The notes: generated from the sequence alone by a model not told the origin. Positions 1 through 9,080 are shown, counted from the first letter of the stretch. The stretch is 64,000 nucleotides of DNA from Bog-473 sp963791995 (GCA_963791995.1 CAWBUQ010000008.1:1-64000); one strand, 5' to 3'. A program made the numbers and translations.

Positions 1-252
1 GAAGTCGGGGCACTGAGGCGCCGTGCTCCCTCCGCCGGCGCTGGTCAGAGTCGCTCCGGCGCCGTCACCACCACCAGAGCCGGGTTGGCCCCCGACACCG
101 GCGCCGCAGGTGACGGTTTGGCCTGAGTCGGTGCAACCACCCGACCCACCGCCAGTACCCGTGCCTGCAAAGGCAATCCCTGGCGTTACTGCGATGGCCA
201 CAACGGTGAACACGACTGCGCTCAGGATCAGGAGGAGTGACTTCCTCAGCAC
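1..252 (-). CDS. Secreted glycine-rich protein, partial (3' end beyond window)
   Basis: The gene runs off the left edge; 84 codons are visible from a GTG at 252. Residues 1-29 look like a signal peptide: a charged start (LRKS), a hydrophobic core, and an end at GIAFA. The mature chain is rich in Gly, Ser and Thr and has three cysteines. The GTG overlaps the stop of the upstream lipoprotein gene (GTGCTGA), so the two are probably translated together. I do not recognise the family. Its place on the insert carrying the serine recombinase suggests an accessory surface protein, which is inference. Confidence 0.6.
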   Translation of the reverse strand, partial: MLRKSLLLILSAVVFTVVAIAVTPGIAFAGTGTGGGSGGCTDSGQTVTCGAGVGGQPGSGGGDGAGATLTSAGGGSTAPQCPDF

Positions 253-884
253 TTTGGAACCGACGATGTCTTGAAACTCACGATCTTCCATGAACCGTTG
301 ATGAGCTCAAGGTTCCAGGTGCCGGTGTAACCACCAGCTCCTCCGCCATCGAGCGTGGAGGGACCAGGCTTGCCCGAGGCAGTCGTCGTGCCTGTGTCGT
401 AGATGCAGCCCGTGACCGTCGCGGAGGTGGGAGAAACGGCGGTGACCGTCGGATGGCCGAGGTTGTATGTGGTTGGTCCGTTCGGCTGGCCCATCTTCAC
501 CCCGACGAGGAATTCGTCTTCTGATTGGAGTGCCGGGTTGGTGAAGTAATCGGCCAGCTTCGGCCAGAGGTCGGCACTGGTCTCGCCGCCGACCAGGTCG
601 GCACGGTCCTGTTGCCAGGATCCTTGGAGATAGCCGTAGAGGGTTTGCTCGGCGGACTCCCACGCGTTCAGGACTGCAGTCTGTGTTGCGCTTGCTGGGC
701 TCGATGTGGTGGTAGTGGTGGTGGTCGTCGTCGACCGTGTCGTTCGCGTGACTGAGGTCGATGTGCTCGCATGCGGGGCAGGGTCCGACGAGCACCCTGC
801 CAGGACGACGGCCATGACGGCGGCGAACAGGACGACAGCGGATCTCATCAACATGGTCGTGACCCCTGTCACCGCTGACGTCAC
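246..884 (-). CDS. Putative lipoprotein with Thr-rich linker
   Basis: A 212-residue exported protein. A hydrophobic segment ends in the lipobox LAGC (Cys31 from the GTG at 884), so it is probably lipid-anchored. A Thr/Ser linker (residues about 40-65, including a run of nine Thr) leads to a globular domain with two cysteines, ending SSVPKC. The GTG at 884 has a strong purine-rich ribosome site (AAGGAGAGGAGGG) directly before it, so I prefer it to the ATGs at 854 and 848. The domain has the size and wall-anchored layout of small actinobacterial lipoproteins; no function is assigned. Confidence 0.7.
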   Translation of the reverse strand: MTSAVTGVTTMLMRSAVVLFAAVMAVVLAGCSSDPAPHASTSTSVTRTTRSTTTTTTTTTSSPASATQTAVLNAWESAEQTLYGYLQGSWQQDRADLVGGETSADLWPKLADYFTNPALQSEDEFLVGVKMGQPNGPTTYNLGHPTVTAVSPTSATVTGCIYDTGTTTASGKPGPSTLDGGGAGGYTGTWNLELINGSWKIVSFKTSSVPKC

Positions 885-1780
885 CCCTCCTCTCCTTTCT
901 CCCGCCGGCTCGGGCGGTGGGAGCCCGAATACGCGCCGGTCTGCCGAAGAACGGTCGGGCCCGAGGGAGAGGATGCGCGGACCGTGTCACCCCGAACGTC
1001 ACCCTCCGGTGCCGGCGGGCGGCTTCTGGGAAGATCTCTCCCGTCCTGTTCGCCGTCAGGCCGCACAACCTCGCGCCGACGGTCGTCCCGGTCCTGTCTG
1101 TTTCTCGTGGGGAATCCGGGGTGGAGGGTGACACCGTGGGGAACGTCACCCTCGCAGGTCAAGGGCACATTGTGCGCAACCGGCCGCCTTGGCCCCATGG
1201 CGTCCGTGATCCGGTGAACGGTTTCGCAACTCGGCGCAGGGTGACGTTCGAGAGTGCATTCCCCCCGCTGAAGCCCGCCCAATACGGTGGCTTCAGTTAG
1301 CGGCGCTACTTCGAGTCGTCGACGGCACGTCGTAGAGCTTGGGCGATGAACTGGGTGATGCTCAACGCCCGCGTCTTGGCTGCCTCTCGGACTTCCTCGC
1401 GGAGGGTCCGATCGAGCCAGAAGGTCACCCGAATGTGGCGCTGCTCCCAGGACTTTCCCTCGAGGCTTGGACCGAGCCCGCCCTCGGGTCCACGACCGGC
1501 CGGCGAACGCCGCCTTGTCGTGTTGGTGGCCATAGGTCCTCCCTGTTGTGTGACGAACTGGCAAGTCGTTGGCTCCCGACCTTGTCAGCCTCATGCTTCG
1601 CGCTATACCCGGAGCCGCACACCGTATGCAGCACACGTGCGCGTTTCTTTAACACTGGGCTCCTGAACTGCCGGTGCAAGAGGCCCAAACCGGGGTGACG
1701 TCTCCACTCCGGGGGTGACGGTGCGCACTTCCGCGGATCCACGAGGGTGACAAGGCGGGATGACATTCAGGGTGATGTCC
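877..1780. repeat. Cluster of GGGTGAC(GTT) motifs around a ribbon-helix-helix gene
   Basis: Short motifs with the core GGGTGAC recur on both strands: 877-887 (minus), 993-1005 (minus, with CGAACGTCACCCT), 1125-1135, 1141-1152 (minus), 1237-1250 (plus, CAGGGTGACGTTCG), 1692-1702, 1711-1721, 1744-1753 and a variant at 1768-1777 (GGGTGATG). The best copies share AGGGTGACGTTC. They lie mostly in non-coding DNA on both sides of the RHH gene at 1306-1533. Ribbon-helix-helix proteins commonly bind short iterated sites, so these are candidate operators or iterons; that role is inference. Confidence 0.55.
1306..1533 (-). CDS. Ribbon-helix-helix (CopG/Arc-like) DNA-binding protein
   Basis: A 75-residue protein. 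The basic N-terminus (residues 1-30) is followed by a typical RHH fold: beta strand HIRVTFWLD (about 33-41), helix LREEVREAAKTR and helix SITQFIAQALRRAV. Such dimers act as repressors, partition proteins or relaxosome accessories. The ATG at 1533 has a clear ribosome site (AGGGAGGACCT). The gene stands alone, flanked on both sides by the GGGTGAC motif cluster, which could be its operator. The family call is firm; its role in the element is inferred. Confidence 0.75.
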   Translation of the reverse strand: MATNTTRRRSPAGRGPEGGLGPSLEGKSWEQRHIRVTFWLDRTLREEVREAAKTRALSITQFIAQALRRAVDDSK

Positions 1781-2422
1781 ATCGGCACCATGGACCAAAG
1801 CAGGGCAGGTGGTCCTGCATTTGAGGCACGGAGGGCCGATGTCCCCAGATGCGTGTGATCGCGATGAGGGCAACCTTCGCCGTCCCAACGGGGCCTCGTT
1901 GCCGCGGGGTCGGGAGGTTCTCTCGGCGGCACTCCTGCAACCGATAGCGGCGACCGTCTGCAGCTCAGACCGGTCGGGAACGAGTCCACACGCTGTGCAT
2001 CGACACCGAACAGACAGGCGGAGCGTTGGAAGGAGACTTCTCTATCGATCGGCCAAGCCCAGAGCCAGCGGAGAAGAACTGCCCGCCGCTCGGCAAGCAG
2101 CGAGCAGGTTCCGTAGGAATCTGCATATCCGCCATGGGAGAGCCCGCATCAAGAGACGACCCGTTGCTCGACGACGCGCTGGATCCGTATGCCCGCAGTG
2201 ATACTGCCAAGCCAGGTAGCGCGGCCATCGTCGAGCTACGCCTCCTCCCCGCTCGGTCCAGAACGCGACTAACGGGAGCGCTGGAGCAGCCATAGCCGAA
2301 TCGGACGGGAGTCCTCTGGCGACGAGTCGCCCGAGCACTGAGGCCGAACATTGGGTCGAAACTCAGTTGAAGTCCGCCCCAGCGATGACCGAGGATCGGT
2401 GGCGGCAGATCACCAATCTCGT
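1534..2422. other. Non-coding stretch between RHH gene and recombinase
   Basis: About 890 bases without a convincing gene; open frames here lack homology-like features and ribosome sites. Four GGGTGA-type motifs lie at 1692-1777. I see no terminator with a T-run and no tRNA. The stretch could hold the promoter of the RHH gene and the end of the integrated element, but no attachment core can be named without the empty site. Confidence 0.4.
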
Positions 2423-3814
2423 CTATCGCCAGACGATCTCGACCCGGTCCGGCGAAAAGCGTCCGCCCTTGACGACGGCGGGTTTGATTACCGCGGCTGC
2501 GAGCACAGATTCGATAACTGCTCGTCGGTGATCGATGTCCAGTCCTGGCCACAGCTCAGGGATATTCGTAGGTCGAGCCGCTTCGGCAGTTCGTTCTCGC
2601 AGCCAGGCCGATCGCTCCGCTCGAAGGACCGCAGCACGGTCCTCCAGCTTTTGCACCGACGGGAAGACGACCTCCTTCGATAGTTGGCCTGAAGCAAATG
2701 CTGCCATCAAATCCGAAATACGAGCTGTGGTCTCCGCGAGCTCCTCCTCCCCGAGCCAATCATCGGTCTTGATCGGAAGCTCCCGCGTCGAGACGTACTT
2801 CAGGACGAGATCGGTTATGAGTTCGTCGACCCGTTCACCGGATACTGCGACCTTTCCGCATCCGCCGTTGGTGGTCGCTGATTTGCACACATACGTATGG
2901 ATGTTGCGCCGACGGTCCTTATCAGAGGTCATCGGGGTCCCGCAGCGTCCGCAGCGGACGATGCCAGCAAGGAGCCGTTTCCTTCCCCCTGGGTGGACGT
3001 GCTTATCCGGTCGCGACCGATCTCGGATGGTTGCGCACACTGCCTCCCAAACTTCGACATCGAGGATTGGTGGCCGCTGAGCCATAACCGGGTTGCCGTC
3101 AGCGTCGAGCGCAATAGCTCTTCGGTGGACCCTATAACCAGCGAGTCGAGGAGAGATCATCATCTGTCGAAGAGGTGCCTGTCGCCAGATGTTCCCGTAT
3201 GGGGTCTTGATTCCCTGCTCGTTCCAGCGTCGAGCAATCGCGTGGAGGGCGACGCCCGAGATGATGTCCCTTGCCGCTTGCCGAATGAGTTCCGCTTCAT
3301 CCTCTTTCAGAGTGACTCGATCGTCCTCATAGCCAAATACTCGGCCAGTGCCGACCAACGCTCCCTGCTGAGCAAGCTCAAGATGCTTTCGCTTCGCACG
3401 GCGTGAGGTGTCCATGGAACTCTTGTTTGCGAATGCGACCATGACTCTCGCCATCGTCCGGCCGTCGGGCGATGAGAGATCGATGTCGCTCTGGACGGTT
3501 GCAAACGCCATCCCAGGTCTGTCGTCGAAGATCTTGATCGCGCGCTCAAGGTCGGCGGGCTGCCGGGCGAAGCGATCCAGGTCGTACACAACGCAGCCGT
3601 CCACGGTGCCAGCGGCGAGGTCATCGAGCATCCGCTCGAACTCGTGCCGAAAGACCTTTGTGTTGAATGCACTCACGTCGTTGTCCACGTAGACCTGGGC
3701 AACATCCCAACCGCGTAGATCGGCGATGGTCCTGGCGTCCTGCTCTTGTCGAGCAACACCCAATCCTCTGCCCTCGCTGTCATCAGAGATTCGTGCGTAC
3801 ACCGCCACCCTCAT
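2423..3814 (-). CDS. Large serine recombinase (integrase/resolvase family)
   Basis: A 463-residue site-specific recombinase. Domains in order: N-terminal resolvase catalytic domain (residues 1-145; RVAVYARIS with the catalytic Ser9/10 region, then VVYDLDRFAR), recombinase domain (about 165-270), zinc ribbon (CGRCGTPM ... YVCKSATTNGGCG, about 300-335) and a C-terminal helical segment. This layout matches phage and ICE integrases that cut and join DNA at att sites. I place the start at the ATG at 3814, where MRVAVYARIS begins; the frame is open further upstream but that part is not homologous-looking. The ATG overlaps the TGA of the truncated VirB4-like gene (ATGA), so it may be translated by coupling. 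Confidence 0.9.
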   Translation of the reverse strand: MRVAVYARISDDSEGRGLGVARQEQDARTIADLRGWDVAQVYVDNDVSAFNTKVFRHEFERMLDDLAAGTVDGCVVYDLDRFARQPADLERAIKIFDDRPGMAFATVQSDIDLSSPDGRTMARVMVAFANKSSMDTSRRAKRKHLELAQQGALVGTGRVFGYEDDRVTLKEDEAELIRQAARDIISGVALHAIARRWNEQGIKTPYGNIWRQAPLRQMMISPRLAGYRVHRRAIALDADGNPVMAQRPPILDVEVWEAVCATIRDRSRPDKHVHPGGRKRLLAGIVRCGRCGTPMTSDKDRRRNIHTYVCKSATTNGGCGKVAVSGERVDELITDLVLKYVSTRELPIKTDDWLGEEELAETTARISDLMAAFASGQLSKEVVFPSVQKLEDRAAVLRAERSAWLRERTAEAARPTNIPELWPGLDIDHRRAVIESVLAAAVIKPAVVKGGRFSPDRVEIVWR

Positions 3815-4788
3815 GAGCAGTAGTTTAGCTGAATCCTCTCCTTGGACAGGATCGCCCACGCCTCGTCGACCACCAGGAAGAATCGTCCGCGTGCGCCAGC
3901 CGTGCCGGTGGTGCCGGCGGCGGACCGGGCCGCCGAACGTGCCAGCGCGGCCTGTAGCCACGCCGTCGCGCACGCCATGAGGACACCGAGCGCAGCCGAC
4001 GAGTAGAGCGCGGAGAGGTCCAGAACGACCAAGGGGGCCGAGAGGTCGAGGCCGGGCGTCGTCGGTGCGTCGAACATGCCGCACAAGTCCCCGTGCACGA
4101 GCCGGCGCAGTTCGAGTGCGACGTCACGACCATCCTCGAGGAGGTCGTGCAGGCTCGTGCGCAGGGTGCGGGCGGCCTCCTCGCGTGGAGTGAGCAGTGC
4201 CTCGACCACCATGGGCACGGTGGGCACCGACTGGGTGCGACTGACGTCTTCGAGAGCGGCACCCAGCGCCGCCCGCTCGCGGGGTGCCAGGTCCCGGCCC
4301 AGGCACGAACTGGCCAGCGACGACAGCAGGCCCATACGACGCCGTTCCGTGCCGTCGGGCTCGAGTGCACTCGTGGCACCGGGCTCGTCGGGACCTTCGG
4401 GTCCGGGGTCGAGGGGGTTCAGCCGGATGGCCCCGCCGGGACGCAGCGCGACAGGCCGCACGCCCCAGGCGTCGGCCAGGTCGCCGTACTCACCCTTGGG
4501 GTCGACGACCCAGGCGCGCCGGCCGAAGACCGCCTGGCGCCACAGGAAGGTCTTGACGAAGGCGCTCTTGCCCCGGCCGATCTGCCCGAACACCACCATG
4601 TTCGGGTTGGAAACCACGCCCGCGGCGTAGAGCTCGAAGGGATCGAAGACGAAGGAGCCGCCGAGGAGGTCGTCGCCGATGACGACCCCGCGCTCCCCGA
4701 GTCCGGCCTCGGCGATGAACGGATACGCCGCGCCCAGATTGCGCGTCGTTACCTGATGTGCGGGAATCCGCGGCATTCGCTCTCTCAT
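3811..4788 (-). CDS. VirB4/TraC-like conjugation ATPase, 3'-truncated
   Basis: A type IV secretion-type ATPase. Visible motifs: Walker A GQIGRGKS, the nearby WVVDPKGEYGDLA segment typical of VirB4-like proteins, and Walker B FFLVVDEAWAIL. The protein stops about 10 residues after Walker B (ending SKERIQLNYCS), while family members continue for roughly 100 residues or more, so the C-terminus with its arginine-finger region is missing. The break coincides with the serine recombinase gene, as if an element had inserted here. I chose ATG 4788 (MRERMPRIP). It probably belonged with the SCO6880-like and TrbL-like genes upstream and is unlikely to work now. Confidence 0.75.
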   Translation of the reverse strand: MRERMPRIPAHQVTTRNLGAAYPFIAEAGLGERGVVIGDDLLGGSFVFDPFELYAAGVVSNPNMVVFGQIGRGKSAFVKTFLWRQAVFGRRAWVVDPKGEYGDLADAWGVRPVALRPGGAIRLNPLDPGPEGPDEPGATSALEPDGTERRRMGLLSSLASSCLGRDLAPRERAALGAALEDVSRTQSVPTVPMVVEALLTPREEAARTLRTSLHDLLEDGRDVALELRRLVHGDLCGMFDAPTTPGLDLSAPLVVLDLSALYSSAALGVLMACATAWLQAALARSAARSAAGTTGTAGARGRFFLVVDEAWAILSKERIQLNYCS

Positions 4789-4882
4789 GGACGATGAACG
4801 GTCGCCGAGCCGGCGATGACATTCCCCGTTACCTTGGCGCTGGCCGCGGCCGGCCCCGGGCCGCGGGGAAGGTGGAGTGCAG

Positions 4883-5575
4883 ATGAGCGAGTCGACTCGG
4901 ACGTCCCAGTCCCTCGTGGTGTCGCTGGCCGCGCTCACAGTGGTGAGCGGCTTCCTCGATGCCGTGAGCTACCTCGGCCTCGGCCATGTCTTCATCGCCA
5001 ACATGACCGGCAACGTCGCCCTGCTCGGGTTCGCCATCGCGGGTGCAGCGGGTTTCTCCATGGCGGCAAGCCTGTGCGCGCTCGGTGGCTTCCTCGTCGG
5101 GGCACTCGTGGGCGGTCGCATCGTCAGGTGGGCGCCGGTACGCCGCAACCTCATGATGGTCGTGATGTCGATCGAGGTCGCGCTCACCATCGCGGCCGCG
5201 CTCATCGCCCTCGGGGTGTCCGCGTCCGGGCTGAGCTCTGGGTGGCCGCGCTTCACGGTGATCTCGCTCCTCTCGCTCAGCATGGGCGCCCGCAACACCG
5301 CGGTCCGCCGGCTCGGTGTGGCCGACATGACCACCACCGTCCTGACGACGACGCTGACCGGCCTGGCGTCGGATTCGACCTTGGCCGGGGGCTCCAACAC
5401 GAACGGGCCCCACCGCCTGACTTCGGTCGTGTCCATGTTCTCGGGCGCGGTCGTGGGTGCCGCGCTGACCATCCACGTGCACCCCGCCCTCGCCCTCGGC
5501 CTGGCGGCCGTCATGGTGACGGGCACGGCCGTCTACCTGATCCGGGAGAGCCCGGCCGAACTGAGCATCGCCTAG
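4883..5575 (+). CDS. DUF1275 (YoaK-like) membrane protein
   Basis: A 230-residue integral membrane protein with six predicted helices. It carries the family signature GFLDAVSYLGLGHVFIANMT near residue 25-45 and SMGARNTAVRRLGVADMTTT in the middle. The family is widespread and of uncertain function, sometimes linked to transport. ATG 4883 has a GGTGGAG ribosome site five bases upstream. It is divergent from the VirB4-like gene and its end overlaps the end of the Nudix gene by four bases. It is an intruder in an otherwise conjugation-like operon. Confidence 0.85.
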   Translation: MSESTRTSQSLVVSLAALTVVSGFLDAVSYLGLGHVFIANMTGNVALLGFAIAGAAGFSMAASLCALGGFLVGALVGGRIVRWAPVRRNLMMVVMSIEVALTIAAALIALGVSASGLSSGWPRFTVISLLSLSMGARNTAVRRLGVADMTTTVLTTTLTGLASDSTLAGGSNTNGPHRLTSVVSMFSGAVVGAALTIHVHPALALGLAAVMVTGTAVYLIRESPAELSIA

Positions 5576-6060
5576 AGCGGCCGGCCGTCCTCCAGGTAGA
5601 CGAACTCCTCCACTCCGAGCGCGGCGCCGACGCGACGGCGCAGCGGCCCGCTCAGCAGCTCGAGTGCGCGGGCCGGCTCGGCCAGGAGGTGCTCGGAGAG
5701 CTCCTCCTCCTGCAGCCGGATGCCCGCCAGCGTGGCGTCGTCGAACGCGCCGCAGTCGAAGAGGAAGCGCATCCCGCCCGGCTTGGAGGCCCTCGGGCGC
5801 AGGAAGTCGACGGCGACGAGGTGGCCGCTCGTCACCTCCAGCCCGACCTCCTCGCGCACTTCGCGCCGGCACGCCTCCCAGGGCGTCTCGCCGTCGGCTT
5901 CCATGATCCCGCCGGGAATGGTCCAGTGGGCCTTGTAGGTGGGGTTGGCGATCAGCAGGCGGCCGCCCCCGTCGAAGATCAGTGCACCGGACGACGCCGG
6001 GATGCGCGGCAGGACGAAAGGAGCCTCTTCGGTCTCGTCGGCACCTGACGCATCCGTCAC
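5572..6060 (-). CDS. Nudix hydrolase
   Basis: A 162-residue Nudix-fold pyrophosphohydrolase acting on a nucleoside diphosphate linked to another group. The Nudix box is complete: GGIMEADGE, seven residues, then REVREEVG, which supplies the metal-binding glutamates. The fold runs from the SSGALIFDGGGRLLIANP strands to the C-terminal helix. The substrate cannot be read from sequence. The GTG at 6060 overlaps the sulfatase stop (GTGA), so the two form an operon, an unusual pairing inside a conjugation gene cluster. Confidence 0.88.
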   Translation of the reverse strand: MTDASGADETEEAPFVLPRIPASSGALIFDGGGRLLIANPTYKAHWTIPGGIMEADGETPWEACRREVREEVGLEVTSGHLVAVDFLRPRASKPGGMRFLFDCGAFDDATLAGIRLQEEELSEHLLAEPARALELLSGPLRRRVGAALGVEEFVYLEDGRPL

Positions 6061-7682
6061 GCGAGACCGAGCCTCTCCAGCTGCTCCTCTGGCGCTTCCA
6101 GACTCCGCAGCGCCTCCCGGAGCAGCTCCACCATGTCGGCCTCCTCGGTGCTGCCGGTGCCGGCCCGGTTCTCGTCCTCCCCCGGGTCCGAGGCCAGGTC
6201 GAAGAGGAAGTGGGCGTCGACGACGTGGTGACCCACCCAGAAAGGAAGGCGATCGCCCGGCACGAAGGGCTGGCGGATGACCGGGACGTCGGAACCCCGG
6301 AGATAGTCGAGGCGCGCCCGTCGATCAGGCGGGGGGAGGCGGACGAGATCCTCGAGCCCGTGGATCGGCATCGTCGACCAGCGGTTCGACCACATGGAGA
6401 GGGGGAAGTTGTCGCCGTCGGCCCCGCGGGCGTACTTACGCCGGCCGTCGGTGACCTGGACCCAGTTCCCGTAGACACCGCCGACGGCCCACTCCCGCGC
6501 CGCCCGGGCCGTCACGCGGTCGCCGCGCACCAACGGCACGAGCGACGAGCCGTGTGAGGTACCCCGGGACCTGACGCCGAAGACGTCGGCGATGGTGGCG
6601 TGGATGTCCACGTTGGTGGTGAGCGCGCCGCATTCGGTGCCGCCGGACACCCCGGGCCAGTGCACCAGCAGCGGGATGTGGCCCAACGGCTCGTACTGCA
6701 TGACTCCGGGCTTGCCCCAGATGTCCTTCTCGCCGAGATAGTGGCCGTGGTCGGTGCAGACGATGACCGCCGTCGAGTCCCACAGCCCGCGCTCGTCCAG
6801 CGCGGCGAAGACCTCACCCACCCAGTGGTCGATCATGGAGAGCTTGGCGCCGTAGTTGGCTCGGATGTGGCGACCCTCGCGCTCGCTGAGGCGGCCCTTG
6901 GCCACCGCGCCGATGTCGTACGGCGGCCAGATCAGCAGCTCCCCCTCCCAGTCGGGATCGTAGCGGCCCAGCCAGGGCTCGGGGGTGTCGAAGGGCTCGT
7001 GCGGGTCGAACTCGTCGACGAAGAGGAGGAAGGGCGCATCGGCGGGCGCGCCGTGGCGGAGCCAGTCGGACGCGGTGCGCATGGTGCGCGGACCTGGGAA
7101 GTCCTCCTCGGCGCGGAAGAACGTGCGCGAGCGGTCGTAGGCGCGCTCGCCCGAATCCATGCCGAGACGCTCGCTCCAGTACCACCCACCGCTGCGCGCC
7201 GGAAGCGCAGGCGTTCCCACGTAACTCGGATCGCTGTAGGTGCGCCACGGGTCGCCCTCGTGCCCGCGCACGTAGTCCCACGCCGCGAAATCGGTGTGGT
7301 AGTTCTCGCCACCGACCTCGAAGAGGTGCGGATGGTCCGACACCAACATGGTGGTGACACCGGACCGCCGCAGCTCCGCGGTGATCGGCTCCTCCCAGAT
7401 CTCGATGGAGCCCCACGGCCGCCACAAGAAGTCGAGCGACCCGCACAAGATGTCGTGACGCGCCGGCATGCACGGCAATGAACCGGTGACGTGCGACGTG
7501 AAGCGCACGGCGCACTCGCGGGCGAAGCGGTCGAGGTTCGGCGTGTCGAATTCGGTGCCGCCGTAACTGCCGAGCATGTGGCGGTTCAGGCTGTCGAGCA
7601 ACAAAACCACGAGGTTGGTGGGGTCGCCGTGTCCCGCCGCCGCTCCCGGCGCGGCGGGTGTCTCGTCGGCTGCGCCGGGCAT
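6057..7682 (-). CDS. Sulfatase (type I, formylglycine-dependent)
   Basis: A 541-residue sulfatase of the alkaline phosphatase superfamily. The N-terminal metal site reads LVVLLLDSLNRH, the formylglycine motif is CMPAR (Cys71, in SLPCMPAR), and the second metal site is VIVCTDHGHYLGEKDIWGKP. No signal peptide is visible, so it is probably cytoplasmic or exported by an unknown route, and its formylglycine-generating enzyme is not in this window. It starts 21 bases after the SCO6880-like gene and overlaps the Nudix gene, so all are probably transcribed together. Its substrate is unknown; phosphonate or phosphodiester hydrolase activity is an alternative in this superfamily. Confidence 0.9.
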   Translation of the reverse strand: MPGAADETPAAPGAAAGHGDPTNLVVLLLDSLNRHMLGSYGGTEFDTPNLDRFARECAVRFTSHVTGSLPCMPARHDILCGSLDFLWRPWGSIEIWEEPITAELRRSGVTTMLVSDHPHLFEVGGENYHTDFAAWDYVRGHEGDPWRTYSDPSYVGTPALPARSGGWYWSERLGMDSGERAYDRSRTFFRAEEDFPGPRTMRTASDWLRHGAPADAPFLLFVDEFDPHEPFDTPEPWLGRYDPDWEGELLIWPPYDIGAVAKGRLSEREGRHIRANYGAKLSMIDHWVGEVFAALDERGLWDSTAVIVCTDHGHYLGEKDIWGKPGVMQYEPLGHIPLLVHWPGVSGGTECGALTTNVDIHATIADVFGVRSRGTSHGSSLVPLVRGDRVTARAAREWAVGGVYGNWVQVTDGRRKYARGADGDNFPLSMWSNRWSTMPIHGLEDLVRLPPPDRRARLDYLRGSDVPVIRQPFVPGDRLPFWVGHHVVDAHFLFDLASDPGEDENRAGTGSTEEADMVELLREALRSLEAPEEQLERLGLA

Positions 7683-7703
7683 GAGGCCATCGTATGCAGC
7701 GCA

Positions 7704-9080
7704 TCAGCGCAGGCCGCGACAGAGCGGCAATGTGCAGGTGTACGCCGAGGCCTGGTCGCCGTAGAGGCGACGCAGCGCCAGCCGGCTCTGACCGGCCGCG
7801 TGCTGCACCGTGTCGCACGCCGTCGCCAGCTCCTCCTCGCTGGGCGCGGAGACAGTGACGTAGCCCGAGTAGCGGAAGGAGGCATGGCCGTCGGCGAGCT
7901 CTGCCTCCCGGCGCGCCAGCACCTCGGACTCGCGTGCATGCCGGGCCGTCGACATGAAGCCGCCCCGGCGGCGCAGCTCGGCATCGGCCAGATCGGCCGT
8001 CCTCGATGCCTCCACCTTGCGGATGGCCTTGTCGGGACCGAGCGGCTCCATCACCACCGAGAAGGTGCTCCGGGCGGGGCCGAGGAGGATCGGCGCCAGG
8101 AAATCGCTCCGCACCTCAATGCGCGGCCACTCGGCGACCCAGAAGGTGGCGTGCACCATGCCGTCGACGCGCACGGCCGACCACTGCTCCTCCATGGCCA
8201 TCGGCCACGGGTCGCCGAGCGGCGACACCATGGCGGAATCGACCCCGTGGGGCTCGTAGGTACGCAGCAGCTGGGCGGCGAGGTCTTCCGCGCTGAGCAC
8301 GGCGTGGACCTGCACGTCGGCATCGGCGAGGAGGCGCGCGAAGGAGCCGACTTCGCGGGCCAGCGCGGCACAGCCGACCTCGACCGACTTCGTCAGCCGG
8401 ACCTGCAGGGCGAGCACGACATCGTGCGCGCAGGTGTGCGAGTCCATGTCCGCCAGCAGCGACTCGTAGGAGGCGGTGCACGCCGAGGACCCCTCGGGCA
8501 ACGATCCCGACGCGAGATACGACCGCACGCCCTGCCCGTCGTCGGGGAACGACGCCGCCAGCCACTGCACCCGGTGCACCGGCGAGCCCTCGCGGGCCAG
8601 TGACGAGAGGACCGAGGACCAAGCCCCGACCCGGCGGTCCTGCTCGTCCGCACCGAGGAGGGCGAAGCTGTTGCCCCGGAGAGACAGTGCCGCCGTGAGC
8701 GTGCGCCCGGCACGATCGTGCACCACGCCCATGTCGTGCCAATCGGCCCGCAAGAGACGCAGGGTCGCAAGCGCCCCCATGCGGCCGGCGCCGGGGGCCA
8801 GGCCCCACCCGCGGGAACGCCGTGCCCCCCAACAGAGCGCAACCGGCAGCCACTCGTCGCCCGTGCGGCCCGCCACGGGCACCGTTGCCAGCGCGCCGTA
8901 GAGGACAAGGACCCCGACGGCCGCCGCGACGCCGACAGCGTTGGGCTCGCAGCGCAGCACCAACACGCCGAAGACCAGTCCGACGGCCACGGTGACGATC
9001 TGCCCGGCCCGCCAGCCCGCCAGCGCGCCACCGCGCTCCCGTGGGCCGAAGCGGTAGCGACCCCCGCGCTCCGCGCTCAC
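7704..9080 (-). CDS. SCO6880-like conjugation protein
   Basis: A 458-residue protein with two membrane helices near residues 25-65 (QIVTVAVGLVFGVLVL and a second), then a long cytoplasmic region. The layout matches the actinobacterial SCO6880 family, whose members sit between a TrbL-like membrane protein and a VirB4-like ATPase in integrative-element clusters. The GTG at 9080 overlaps the stop of the TrbL-like gene (GTGA). In related clusters the VirB4-like gene follows at once; here sulfatase, Nudix and DUF1275 genes intervene. The family call rests on architecture and neighbours. Confidence 0.7.
   Translation of the reverse strand: MSAERGGRYRFGPRERGGALAGWRAGQIVTVAVGLVFGVLVLRCEPNAVGVAAAVGVLVLYGALATVPVAGRTGDEWLPVALCWGARRSRGWGLAPGAGRMGALATLRLLRADWHDMGVVHDRAGRTLTAALSLRGNSFALLGADEQDRRVGAWSSVLSSLAREGSPVHRVQWLAASFPDDGQGVRSYLASGSLPEGSSACTASYESLLADMDSHTCAHDVVLALQVRLTKSVEVGCAALAREVGSFARLLADADVQVHAVLSAEDLAAQLLRTYEPHGVDSAMVSPLGDPWPMAMEEQWSAVRVDGMVHATFWVAEWPRIEVRSDFLAPILLGPARSTFSVVMEPLGPDKAIRKVEASRTADLADAELRRRGGFMSTARHARESEVLARREAELADGHASFRYSGYVTVSAPSEEELATACDTVQHAAGQSRLALRRLYGDQASAYTCTLPLCRGLR

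Noticed and set aside
307..1149. Long minus-strand frame overlapping the lipoprotein gene
   Set aside because: It runs out of frame over a gene with clear lipobox and ribosome site and has the Arg/Pro-rich composition of a shadow frame in GC-rich DNA.
2423..4084. Extended start of the recombinase upstream of 3814
   Set aside because: The 90 extra residues are not recombinase-like and overlap the VirB4-like frame; MRVAVYARIS is the natural start.
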